Positions 26,675 through 33,593 of a stretch of 64,000 nucleotides of DNA are shown here, piece by piece. How positions within the stretch are numbered: position 1 is the first letter of the stretch; the number at the start of each line of letters is the position of its first letter. The notes beneath the pieces were generated by a model that worked only from the letters and a program-made list of their open reading frames with translations, made no database searches and was not told the DNA's origin. Origin of the DNA: Halorhabdus rudnickae (GTDB taxonomy: Archaea > Halobacteriota > Halobacteria > Halobacteriales > Haloarculaceae); the NCBI RefSeq assembly GCF_900880625.1, contig NZ_CAAHFB010000001.1, forward strand, positions 124,001 through 188,000, given 5' to 3'. The translations under genes were made by a program, and so were the position numbers.

Positions 26675-27516
26675 TGCCCACCTCGTGAGCGGATAGCCGC
26701 GATGCGTTCGTCGAGTTCGGCGTCGAGTTCGGGGCGTCGATCCCCGCTGTAGTGGTCGATCCGGGCCGCGATCGTGAGTTTCCCGGCCAGCGCCCGGGCC
26801 GCCGACCCGCGCTCGTGCGGGTCGGTCCCACTGACGTACTCGTGGGTGTAGATGACGCCGTGCTTGGGCGATGGGGCCGACCCCTGGAGGTGGGCAAAGA
26901 GCGCGTCCTCCGCACCCAGCACCTGGACTGTTCCGCTGGGTTTTTTCGCCAGCGCTTCGAGACCGCCGGCCAGCGAGATCAGTCGTGCCGCGAGCACCGG
27001 CCCGGCGAGCGCCGAGAGGTTCGGTGCGACGTCGGGCGCGGTCGCCTCGACGTGCCGTCGCAGTGCCGCGGACTCATCAGTCAGGTCGGCGACACGACGG
27101 GCGAGTGCGATCAGCCGCCTTTCGAGTGGATCGGACGGCTCCCGCGTCGCGAGTTCCCGAGCGTACTCGACGCCGGTCCCGGCGTCCGAAAAGCGGGTCC
27201 CGGCCCACTCGGCGACGCGCTCGGCGAGTTCGTTCGCGGTCCGCTCACAGTCGTTCATAGCACGAATACTATGTTTTAATTGTTGGTCATCTGACCTTTC
27301 ACGTTCCCGAACTTCTTCGCGGGTTGCCGCAATCGTCGCTTCGTGAAGCTTGTCGTAATAGTCGTCTTCGTCGTCGGCGAACCCGGCTTCGACCGCCCGT
27401 GCCGGCCAATCCGCCGGGGATTCGGACATCCCGTGTTCGATCGCGTCACGGGCACCGCTAAGGTCGTCGGGGTCGACGTCTTCGAACCACCCCGAACTGG
27501 TCGCGTCGTCGGTCAT
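26671..27516 (-). CDS. nop5: Nop5/Nop56-like box C/D RNP protein, hybrid gene with element-derived 5' end
   Basis: 281 residues. Scaffold of archaeal box C/D methylation RNPs, binding fibrillarin with its N-domain and L7Ae/RNA with its Nop domain (VAPNLSALAGPVLAARLISLAGG, then GVIYTHEYVSG). Residues 1-89 are encoded by AT-richer codons (for example CAA CAA TTA AAA CAT AGT ATT CGT), whereas codon 90 onward is typical GC-rich host sequence. A second nop5 5' end with host composition sits 5.4 kb upstream at 32622-32912. The gene is therefore a fusion made by element insertion, with the frame and presumably function preserved. Its promoter now comes from the element. Confidence 0.92.
   Translation of the reverse strand: MTDDATSSGWFEDVDPDDLSGARDAIEHGMSESPADWPARAVEAGFADDEDDYYDKLHEATIAATREEVRERERSDDQQLKHSIRAMNDCERTANELAERVAEWAGTRFSDAGTGVEYARELATREPSDPLERRLIALARRVADLTDESAALRRHVEATAPDVAPNLSALAGPVLAARLISLAGGLEALAKKPSGTVQVLGAEDALFAHLQGSAPSPKHGVIYTHEYVSGTDPHERGSAARALAGKLTIAARIDHYSGDRRPELDAELDERIAAIRSRGGQ
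27250..27258. repeat. left element-host junction (att core) inside nop5
   Basis: GTCGTTCAT (minus strand ATGAACGAC, encoding Met-Asn-Asp) aligns with ATCGTCCAT at the right junction (32643-32651, Met-Asp-Asp). Left of it the sequence is host-like nop5; right of it codons turn AT-rich. The crossover must lie within or next to this stretch. Just inside, 27262-27272 is ACGAATACTAT, the mirror of the right-end arm. Confidence 0.7.
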
Positions 27517-27569
27517 GGTCAGAAAGAATTACGGGAATCGTATATGAATCCCGGTATCAGGGTAGAATA

Positions 27570-28079
27570 GTGGTCAACGTATCTGCGATTGTTGCATCCG
27601 CATTTATTGGGGCGGTAGCAACCGGACTAATCACGTTGTTAGTTAGGGAACTTAGAGGGATACTGAATACGCGAAGAAGGCGTGAACGGTTCCGTGAATC
27701 ATTAATTGGCGAAATAGATGCAGGGACCAGTAACGTAGAAACGGCTGAGATCGTGACAGAAGTTGGTGGTGGGATGATGCCAACTAGTGTATTCGACAAC
27801 GGGACGGACAAGCTGGGGTTGTTGACTGAAGACGAAATTCAAGAAGTCACGTCATATTATGCAAGTGCTGAAAAAATAAACGCCCTTGCCGAACGTATCA
27901 CATTAAACCCCGAAGAAGCAAATGACCCGGATTCCCGCCGTGAAACCCCATTAGCAAGCGCGTATTATTCTGAAAGAGATTATGCTATAGAACAGGGGGG
28001 AGACGCTATCACCAAAATTCAACAAAGCAAATCGGAAGTTGGCCTACGTGCATACATTTCCGACTTTCTAAACCGATAG
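27570..28079 (+). CDS. membrane-anchored hypothetical protein of the integrated element
   Basis: 169 residues from GTG 27570. One N-terminal transmembrane helix, about residues 5-27 (VSAIVASAFIGAVATGLITL), is followed by a basic stretch RGILNTRRRRERFRE and a soluble domain of about 120 residues. The gene is clearly AT-richer than host genes. It is transcribed divergently from the hybrid nop5 with only 53 bases between starts, so both share an element-supplied promoter region. No family recognised; a superinfection or host-membrane role is possible but unsupported. Confidence 0.75.
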   Translation: MVNVSAIVASAFIGAVATGLITLLVRELRGILNTRRRRERFRESLIGEIDAGTSNVETAEIVTEVGGGMMPTSVFDNGTDKLGLLTEDEIQEVTSYYASAEKINALAERITLNPEEANDPDSRRETPLASAYYSERDYAIEQGGDAITKIQQSKSEVGLRAYISDFLNR

Positions 28080-28094
28080 CAATTCTGAGCTAAA

Positions 28095-29294
28095 TTAGAC
28101 GCCGAATTTGTATATCCGTTCACGGTAAAGCGGTTCTATATCTCCGTAGTAGCTATGGATATAGTGGTCTATGCCACCCGCCGGGTCGACCGTACCGCCT
28201 GCCGACGTATCTCCGCGCATATACTTGATTAGTTCGCGGTTCACGTCTTCTTCGACCCGCCAATACGTCGTGAATCGGTGCCGACCGTAGTGTGACGTCA
28301 CCGCCCGGTGTTGCTGATTTTCTTCGTATTTCGGGTGGAAGTGACGCTTCCACGCGTTGTTTATCGCTTCGTCATCGACCTTTGTGTTATTCGTCCGACT
28401 AAGGAATAGCCACGGTTCGTCGGCTTCCGGGCGGATAAGCAGGTAGTTAATCCATAGTCGGCGAAGTTCGTCGTCAATCGGCAAGACGCGGGGCCGCTTC
28501 GATTTGTTGCCTTCCCGGTCGTGCGGGATGTAGACGGAATTTTCGAAGGGTTTGACGTGCGGTGACACCCCCAAGTCGTCGTAGTGTCGGGCGACTTCGC
28601 GGTTCGCTATGTCGATTTCGCTAATCTTGATATTCGCCATTTCCGACGCCCGAAGCCCCAACTTCAGTTGGGTGACGATGAACGCCCGATCGCGGATATG
28701 CTTCACGTCAGCGACGACGTCGCGCAAGTCGTCGACGCTAATCCGGGGCGGTTCCTTCACCCGCTTGGTCGATAGCGATAGGCGTTGTTTCGCTTCCAAG
28801 AACGGGTTATATTCGGTCGGGTGGGGCATTTTGGAACTCCGTTGCCACATCGTATAAATCGAATTCAAGTTCCACAGTTTCTTCTTCGCGGTTCGGCGGC
28901 TATTCCCCCAGCTGTCTTCGGTGTCGATTTTGATTTCCGGGCCGTTTCGCCAATAGCGATCGACCTTGTTCCGAACCCACGCGCCGTCGGTCGTATCGTG
29001 TTCGGGGCGACTGTCGCCCGGTTCGATTTCCATGCGTACGAACCGGGTAATGTGCTCAGAATTCGGGCACGCCGGGTGCCGGTCTTGGGTCGTCATGAAT
29101 TCGCACCAATCCCGAACCGCCGCGTTGTAGGACGCAATCGCGCCTTCGGACAAGTCCTTGTTTGCTAAGACTTCGTCAAAGGCGAAATCGAACGGGTCGG
29201 CGTCGATTTCTTCGAACTTGTGTCCGTACTTTGCTAATGGATCGGTTTCAAGACCGAATGCATCGGCGAATTCTTGTCCGTTTGTATCTAACAT
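28095..29294 (-). CDS. int: tyrosine recombinase/integrase
   Basis: 399 residues. The core-binding domain covers about residues 40-175 and the catalytic domain 185-399. Catalytic candidates are R215 in LKLGLRASEMANI, a lysine in GNKSKRPRVLPI (264/266), the H335-x-x-R338 motif in TSHYGRHRFTTYW, and a tyrosine among Y378-Y383 in DHYIHSYYGD. The usual LGH box is replaced by YMRGDTS, so the second histidine is not obvious. ATG 29294 (MLDTNGQEF) is preferred over the frame open to 29420, which overlaps the upstream gene. It presumably catalyses insertion into nop5. Confidence 0.9.
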   Translation of the reverse strand: MLDTNGQEFADAFGLETDPLAKYGHKFEEIDADPFDFAFDEVLANKDLSEGAIASYNAAVRDWCEFMTTQDRHPACPNSEHITRFVRMEIEPGDSRPEHDTTDGAWVRNKVDRYWRNGPEIKIDTEDSWGNSRRTAKKKLWNLNSIYTMWQRSSKMPHPTEYNPFLEAKQRLSLSTKRVKEPPRISVDDLRDVVADVKHIRDRAFIVTQLKLGLRASEMANIKISEIDIANREVARHYDDLGVSPHVKPFENSVYIPHDREGNKSKRPRVLPIDDELRRLWINYLLIRPEADEPWLFLSRTNNTKVDDEAINNAWKRHFHPKYEENQQHRAVTSHYGRHRFTTYWRVEEDVNRELIKYMRGDTSAGGTVDPAGGIDHYIHSYYGDIEPLYRERIYKFGV

Positions 29295-29299
29295 TTGTG

Positions 29300-29815
29300 T
29301 CACCGTTTGTCGTTTTGTTCTAACTTCCGTCCCCACACGTCGCCCGCGAAACCTCCATCGACGACCGCCATTCGCACCGGGTGGTAGACGTGCGGGTGGT
29401 CGACATGCGATTGTAGCCACGAATAGAATTCGTCGATCGGTTGAAAGTATTCGAAGTAGACCGTTTGAAGCTTCCGCGTATGGTTGTGACGCCCGACGTC
29501 GCCGTCACGCAAGGCGACTAGGAACCGTTCGATATGACGCGGGGCGGCTAACGCGTGGTGCCGCCCGACGTCGGCCATGAACGTCTTGAAGTACCGACCC
29601 GCCTTTTCGTAGCGGTCGCGTGTCGACTTCGTGTCGAACTTCGCCGTCTTGTCGTCGAAGAAGTCCCCCCACACGTCGCGGGCGTCGTACGCCGCGCTAT
29701 GGTTCCGAAGGTGGTACTTGTCGGGCACGTCGTCGATCGTTTTGTAGACCCCCATACGGTGCCGGACGTCGTCGGATAACCGGGGTCGGTCTTTGGGGGC
29801 CGGCACTATACCCAC
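29300..29815 (-). CDS. stand-alone integrase core-binding-domain-like protein
   Basis: 171 residues from GTG 29815. The central part, TRDRYEKAGRYFKTFMADVGRHHALAAPRHIERFLVALRDGD then YFQPIDEFYSWLQSH and HVYHPVRMAVV, has the helical pattern of a SAM-like/core-binding domain of tyrosine recombinases, but no catalytic domain follows. The gene stops five bases before the integrase ATG and its start overlaps the upstream regulator by ten bases, so all are one operon. A DNA-binding accessory factor for integration or excision is a reasonable inference; the assignment rests on pattern only. Confidence 0.65.
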   Translation of the reverse strand: MGIVPAPKDRPRLSDDVRHRMGVYKTIDDVPDKYHLRNHSAAYDARDVWGDFFDDKTAKFDTKSTRDRYEKAGRYFKTFMADVGRHHALAAPRHIERFLVALRDGDVGRHNHTRKLQTVYFEYFQPIDEFYSWLQSHVDHPHVYHPVRMAVVDGGFAGDVWGRKLEQNDKR

Positions 29816-30264
29816 CCCCGGTCGTCGGCGACTTCGTCACGCAGGTAATAACCGTCGTCGTCGGCCCGCAAGATGTCGCCTTCCATGTCTTCCAAGTGGG
29901 AAGTGACCCGACCGGCGGCGGTGTCGATAATGTGTTGCACTATGTCGTCGTACGTCGCGCCGGGGTTCGATTCGACGTATTCGGCGATAGCTTGCCGTTC
30001 GCCGTGATAGACCGCGTCTTCAAGTTCGTCGATACGGTCGCGGGCACGGTCAAGTTGGGTCTTTAGGTCGTTCCGTTGTTCCCGAAGTTCCCGGTTCGTT
30101 TCGTCGGGTTCGACCGACGCGGCGTCGAACTTCTTCAACCCGGCTTCGACCATAGCTTCGATGAATTCCGACCGCGACCGGAACCCCAATTCGTCGACCC
30201 GTTCTTCCCACCGTTCTAATTGGTCGTCGTCGGGGTAGGTAGCGACGTGCGTGTAATCACCCAT
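29806..30264 (-). CDS. DNA-binding regulator: RHH-like N-terminus, coiled coil, C-terminal winged helix
   Basis: 152 residues. Residues 5-48 look like a ribbon-helix-helix dimer unit (THVATYPDDDQLERWEERV, then FRSRSEFIEAMVEAGLKKF). A charged coiled coil follows at about 57-90 (TNRELREQRNDLKTQLDRARDRIDELE). The last 60 residues (QAIAEYVESNPGATYDDIVQHI, VTSHLEDMEGDI) resemble a winged helix. Such architectures are common in haloarchaeal plasmids and viruses as copy or lysogeny regulators. It overlaps the next upstream gene by eight bases. Confidence 0.75.
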   Translation of the reverse strand: MGDYTHVATYPDDDQLERWEERVDELGFRSRSEFIEAMVEAGLKKFDAASVEPDETNRELREQRNDLKTQLDRARDRIDELEDAVYHGERQAIAEYVESNPGATYDDIVQHIIDTAAGRVTSHLEDMEGDILRADDDGYYLRDEVADDRGWV

Positions 30265-30499
30265 CGTCGACCACCCACAAGTTCACGTTCCCGACCTTCC
30301 GCCGGTCGATCGTCCCGTCGTCGGCCATTTGTCGAAGCTTCTTGTACGCCAATTCGTACGAACACCCGACGGCGTCGGCGACGTCTTTCGTGCCGGTCGC
30401 CCCGCCGTCGGCTTCGATAGCCGCGACGAAGTCGTCGGGCGGGTATTCTTCCGTGAATTGCCCGGTTTCGTCGTCGCGGTCGCGTTCGTCTGGTGCCAT
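30257..30499 (-). CDS. small winged helix-turn-helix DNA-binding protein
   Basis: 80 residues. An acidic leader precedes a wHTH: DDFVAAIEADGGATGTKDVADAVGCSYELAYKKLRQMADDG, with a wing TIDRRKVGNVNLWVV. It is first in the operon running through the RHH protein, the core-binding protein and the integrase. Upstream at 30508-30518 and 30546-30556 are two copies of GTTTGTATTGG, which may be its operator. Likely an autoregulator controlling integrase expression (inference). Confidence 0.75.
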   Translation of the reverse strand: MAPDERDRDDETGQFTEEYPPDDFVAAIEADGGATGTKDVADAVGCSYELAYKKLRQMADDGTIDRRKVGNVNLWVVDDG

Positions 30500-30507
30500 T
30501 ACAATTA

Positions 30508-30556
30508 GTTTGTATTGGGATAGGCACTTAGCCCTTTCCCAAGCCGTTTGTATTGG
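30508..30556. repeat. two direct repeats GTTTGTATTGG upstream of the integrase operon
   Basis: Identical 11-base copies at 30508-30518 and 30546-30556, 38 bases apart (start to start), lie directly upstream of the wHTH gene (which starts at 30499, minus strand). AT-rich runs sit beside the first copy. Spacing of about 3.6 helical turns suits cooperative repressor binding. Operator function is inferred. Confidence 0.45.
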
Positions 30557-30778
30557 CTAATCGGGTCGGTTCGACCGCCGAAGAAGCAAGTGTCGACCGC
30601 CGGGGTCGTCGTAATCGCACCCGCCGATCGCCGACGGAAGTAGCCCAATCCCGACGACGTCGAAGCCCACGTCTTCGAAGTCCGACACCCGCGCCGCACG
30701 CGGGCCGTGTGCCGGCGTCACGACGTGCGTGACGGCGTCGTCGAAGTAGACGGTGCGTGTTGGATTACTGACGACCAC
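30557..30778 (-). CDS. small hypothetical protein of the integrated element
   Basis: 73 residues from GTG 30778. Composition is protein-like: RTVYFDDAVTHVVTPAHGPRAARVSDFEDVGFDVVGIGLLPSAIGG. No family recognised. The frame is open further upstream without another plausible start codon. It follows the neighbouring small frame by 16 bases on the same strand, suggesting an operon, and ends at the second GTTTGTATTGG repeat. Function unknown. Confidence 0.5.
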   Translation of the reverse strand: MVVSNPTRTVYFDDAVTHVVTPAHGPRAARVSDFEDVGFDVVGIGLLPSAIGGCDYDDPGGRHLLLRRSNRPD

Positions 30779-30794
30779 GACGCGAATGGGGCCG

Positions 30795-30968
30795 TCATTC
30801 GTCCGGCACGCCCCCGTCTGTCACCGCCGTCGCGTTCATCAACCGATTCATTTCGTCGTCGACGTCGTCGGGGTCGTCGCCGTCGAAGTGGGCGACGCAC
30901 GCGTCGAAGTCTTCGAAGGTTTCCCCGTCGGGGCCTTCGATCGGCTTGTCGATTGGTTCGTTCTACAT
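30795..30968 (-). pseudogene. small acidic protein frame with an amber codon directly after the ATG
   Basis: On the minus strand ATG at 30968 is followed immediately by TAG. An open frame of 55 codons then reads EPIDKPIEGPDGETFEDFD, CVAHFDGDDPDD and ends VTDGGVPDE. The phrase GETFEDFDACVAHF resembles small haloarchaeal plasmid/virus proteins that begin a few residues earlier, so the frame looks genuine but its second codon is a stop. No other in-frame start exists before two internal ATGs near its end. A one-base substitution, a sequencing error or an unrecognised start are the options. Confidence 0.4.
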
Positions 30969-31104
30969 ACGGCGACCCTAAAACGACGCACGGGCGGTGC
31001 GTACGTCCCTTTAGTCCGTTTTACCCCCCACCCGTCCCCGACCGGGTCGCACGGCTATTGGGCGGGAAACCGCAAGACGGCGAACTAAAACGGGGTAAAA
31101 CGGT

Positions 31105-31506
31105 CTACCGAACGAATTGCTTCAAGATACGCCGGTTCAGATCGGTCGTTTCGTCGGCCTTCGCCCACTTGTCGACCCACTTGTAGAAGGTCGGTTCGGA
31201 CACAAAGCCGTATTCGTCGGTGTCGTAATGCGACGCGGCTTCAAGTTCGCTATTGATTCGTCGTAAGGCCCCGCGAATCGACCCTTCTTTTTCCAAGACG
31301 TGCGGAAGTAGTTGGGGCATATCGTAGCAAAGGGCGAATTCGATTTCGATTTCGCGGTCGCTTGGAACCGTGTGGTCGTAATCGGCGTCTTTGCGTAGTT
31401 GCCGACATTCCCGCTTGTCTTCGGCGACCCATTCTTCGAAGCGTTCCCGCGTCAATTCCTTCCGTTGTTCGCGCCGATATTCGTGAACGTCGATTTGTTC
31501 GGGCAT
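31105..31506 (-). CDS. hypothetical element protein, possibly DNA-binding
   Basis: 133 residues. Highly charged N-terminal helix (VHEYRREQRKELTRERFEEW), then a segment EIEIEFALCYDMPQLLPHV and a C-terminal part FVSEPTFYKWVDKWAKADETTDLNRRILKQF that could be a helix-turn-helix. No family recognised. ATG 31506 lies 65 bases from the first of four GTGTATAG/CTATACAC repeats in the divergent region, so it could bind them as an initiator or repressor. That link is by position only. Confidence 0.65.
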   Translation of the reverse strand: MPEQIDVHEYRREQRKELTRERFEEWVAEDKRECRQLRKDADYDHTVPSDREIEIEFALCYDMPQLLPHVLEKEGSIRGALRRINSELEAASHYDTDEYGFVSEPTFYKWVDKWAKADETTDLNRRILKQFVR

Positions 31507-31570
31507 TTCGATCGACCCTAATGACGTCTATGTCCGGGGGGTACTTTCGTTTAATTCCGTTTAGGGGCGC

Positions 31571-31690
31571 TATACACATATCAGGGAAACCGCCGGACGG
31601 CGGGGTGTATAGTGGTGTGTTTAGTCGATGGTGCCCGCTATACACGCCGGTAAACAGTCGGCGATAATCGCCCGACGGGGCGGTGTATAG
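31571..31690. repeat. four CTATACAC/GTGTATAG repeats in two inverted pairs
   Basis: CTATACAC at 31571-31578 and 31638-31645, and its reverse complement GTGTATAG at 31606-31613 and 31683-31690, alternate across 120 bases. Both pairs enclose GC-rich palindromic spacers (for example CCGCCGGACGGCGG between the first pair). A further inverted repeat, GTTAG-atttg-CTAAC, follows at about 31702-31716. Four copies of an 8-mer in the only divergent non-coding region of the element suggest a replication-origin iteron set or a multi-site operator. Confidence 0.6.
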
Positions 31691-31789
31691 TCGGATAAAC
31701 AGTTAGATTTGCTAACTATCCGCCGGCCAGCTACCCGAACGTAGGTCGTATTCGAAAATACCTAACTATCCTCCGTATGATGTTATCGT

Positions 31790-32167
31790 ATGGCAACAAA
31801 AGGCCACCCGATCGACGTTCTTACTGAATTGACGTCGGGCGATAAAGTCCGGCTTCATTTTGATGATTCACACCACACGTCGCGGTTTCAGCCTGATTCA
31901 CCTTGGGATACAACCGTCCGATATTCAATATCGTCGCGGAAAGACCATCAAGAAGGGCATGACGTAGACGAGATTGTGACCGAAACTGAAGTCTATTTTG
32001 AAGTTCCGCCCGAAGACGACGACGCCGATGAATACTATATGATTCACAAAAGCCCAATGGTCGGGGATGAAACCGTCAGTATTCTTCTTTACAAAGAAGA
32101 CCTATCCGGAAAACATTACGCTACGGGCGGGATAGCCGGCGTTTCGAAGATAGAAGTTCTTGATTGA
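31790..32167 (+). CDS. hypothetical element protein, related to the convergent neighbour
   Basis: 125 residues beginning MATKGHPIDVLTELTSGDKVRL. Acidic, predicted beta-rich. It shares layout with the convergent 122-residue gene: an early L-x-SGD motif, a mid-protein Glu/Asp-rich strand, a tyrosine-containing strand (EYYMIHKSP versus EKYTMEYTIH) and a final basic-hydrophobic strand (GVSKIEVL versus VGRIERIG). AT-rich codon use marks it as element DNA. Function unknown; first gene to the right of the repeat region. Confidence 0.65.
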   Translation: MATKGHPIDVLTELTSGDKVRLHFDDSHHTSRFQPDSPWDTTVRYSISSRKDHQEGHDVDEIVTETEVYFEVPPEDDDADEYYMIHKSPMVGDETVSILLYKEDLSGKHYATGGIAGVSKIEVLD

Positions 32168-32181
32168 AGCAGGGTCTTCGT

Positions 32182-32550
32182 TTACTGATTCCCAATTCGT
32201 TCGATCCGACCGACGACTTCGCTTCGGGTCGTCGGGTTGTCGGACTTCACAGGCGAATATTCCGTATATCCGTCCCGATGAATAGTGTATTCCATTGTAT
32301 ACTTTTCATCTGTTGATTTGGGTTCGAATGTAATCTTATATGTCGTAGACCGGGTATGTATTCGTCGATTTTCTTCGTCATGAAAATAACCATCTTCTTC
32401 ATTCCGTTTCCATTTCATATTAGAAACTACGTTCCACGTCTTCGGGTTGTCCATGTCGTCAATAGTACCGGACGGGGAATTCGGTCGAAGCCAAACTTCA
32501 ATTTCATCCCCTGATTCAAGCGCACGAATTCCGATCGGGTCGTGTTCCAT
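32182..32550 (-). CDS. hypothetical element protein, paralogue-like of 31790-32167
   Basis: 122 residues beginning MEHDPIGIRALESGDEIEVWLRP. Predicted small beta-barrel with conserved aromatic positions. The SGD-x(3)-V/L start, the KYTMEYTIHRDGY strand and the VVGRIERIG end align with the convergent neighbour, suggesting an inverted duplication or a two-gene family. AT-rich. The downstream side faces the neighbour (stops 14 bases apart) and the upstream side faces the right end of the element. No motif indicates function. Confidence 0.65.
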   Translation of the reverse strand: MEHDPIGIRALESGDEIEVWLRPNSPSGTIDDMDNPKTWNVVSNMKWKRNEEDGYFHDEENRRIHTRSTTYKITFEPKSTDEKYTMEYTIHRDGYTEYSPVKSDNPTTRSEVVGRIERIGNQ

Positions 32551-32621
32551 ATCGAATAATGCTGTTTGAAGTGGTTAAAATCCCCGTGCCCCACATTATC
32601 CGCCCTAAGCAAAACTGGGTT

Positions 32622-32912
32622 TTATAATAGTATTCGTCTTTTATCGTCCATCGAGCGCACGGCGTGGATCAACTGCTGATCGTCCGCCCGTTCGCGCTCG
32701 GCGACCGCCGCGTCGGTGGCCTCGATCGTCGCGTCCCGGAGTCGGTCGTAGTATTCCGACTCGTCGTCTACGAACCCGGCGTCGATCGCCTCGTTCGGCC
32801 ACGCTTGGGGTCGCTCCGCGGATCCCTCACTGATCGACGCCGCGGCCGCGGCCACGTCGTCGGGATCGACGTCCTCGAACCACCCCGTGTTCCCGGGGGT
32901 GCTGGCAGTCAT
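32622..32912 (-). pseudogene. nop5: stranded 5' fragment of the original host nop5
   Basis: 96 codons: WFEDVDPDDV near the start and ERERADDQQLIHAVRSMDD at the end are the Nop5 N-terminus, matching WFEDVDPDDL and ERERSDDQQLKHSIRAMND of the intact gene. Residues 1-90 use GC-rich host codons. After Met-Asp-Asp the frame runs into element DNA (KRRILL) and stops at TAA. It keeps the native ATG at 32912 and presumably the native promoter, so a short peptide may still be made. It marks the right boundary of the insertion. Confidence 0.85.
32627..32651. repeat. right element-host junction with integrase arm
   Basis: ATAGTATTCGT at 32627-32637 is the exact reverse complement of ACGAATACTAT at 27262-27272. 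Five bases later comes the junction core ATCGTCCAT (32643-32651), equivalent to GTCGTTCAT at the left. On excision the two arms would face each other around the core, giving a tyrosine-recombinase-like palindromic attP. Confidence 0.65.
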
Positions 32913-33072
32913 ACCTACTGATAGATCCTCCCGTCCTAAATGCGTTCTCGAACGCCCCGGTTTCGAGCCACTCGCGAACGATAATCCGAACCGCTCGGTC
33001 TCGATCCGGGCCGGTGAGGCCCCGAAGCGCTCGACAAACGCACTGACGGGCGAAAAGGACGGGGCCGACCGC

Positions 33073-33459
33073 TCAGCTTACGTGTACTTCCAGCGATCGC
33101 GTCCGGGGGCCGTCACACTCCACGAAGAGGATCGACTGCCAGGTCCCCAACGCCAGATCACCGTCGCTGACCGGGACGGTCACGCTCGGCCCGAGAAGTG
33201 TCGCTCGCACGTGTGCGTCTGCGTTGTCGTCGATCCGGTCGTGGGCCCACCCCTCGTCGGCGACGAGATCCGATAACCCCGTCTCGATGTCGCCCAGCAG
33301 CCGGGACTCGCCTTCGTTGACTGTCACTGCGGCCGTCGTGTGCGGGACGAACACGGTCGCCGTCCCGTCGGCGTCGGCGGGCAGCGCCTTGGCGACCCGA
33401 TCAGTCACATTCAGGACCGAAAGGCGCTCGTCGGTACTCACAGATAGTTCGGTGGCCAT
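33073..33459 (-). CDS. YjbQ/UPF0047-family protein (secondary thiamine-phosphate synthase-like)
   Basis: 128 residues starting MATELSVSTDERLSVLNVTD. Family landmarks are VFVPHTTAAVTVNEGE, WAHDRIDDNADAHVRATLLG and GTWQSILFVECDGPR. The conserved histidines and the GDLALGTWQ strand form the known trimeric metal-binding site. Members have weak thiamine-phosphate synthase activity; the real role is unsettled. ATG 33459 replaces an in-frame start at 33486 not seen in the family. About 160 bases separate it from the stranded nop5 fragment. Confidence 0.88.
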   Translation of the reverse strand: MATELSVSTDERLSVLNVTDRVAKALPADADGTATVFVPHTTAAVTVNEGESRLLGDIETGLSDLVADEGWAHDRIDDNADAHVRATLLGPSVTVPVSDGDLALGTWQSILFVECDGPRTRSLEVHVS

Positions 33460-33593
33460 GCGCGATTCCTCGGCCAGGACTCCCAAAAGAATTGCCTCCC
33501 GACCGTCTCGCTAAAGCGGCGATACACGTCGATCAGGGCGCGTGAAACACCGTCGGCAGTACCTATAAACCGCTGACGCCCGTCGATCAGGGT

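Larger units (their letters stand above)
27259..32642. mobile_element. integrated element of about 5.4 kb inserted in the nop5 coding sequence
   Basis: The boundaries are defined by two nop5 5' copies: the expressed hybrid at the left and a stranded host copy at the right. It encodes a tyrosine recombinase (28095-29294) with a companion protein, two DNA-binding regulators and several unknown genes, and many of its genes are AT-richer than the host. ACGAATACTAT at 27262-27272 and ATAGTATTCGT at 32627-32637 are perfect inverted arms next to the junctions; in the excised circle they would flank a 17-base centre. No capsid, packaging or recognised replication gene is visible, so it is best called an integrative plasmid-like or satellite-like element. 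Confidence 0.85.
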
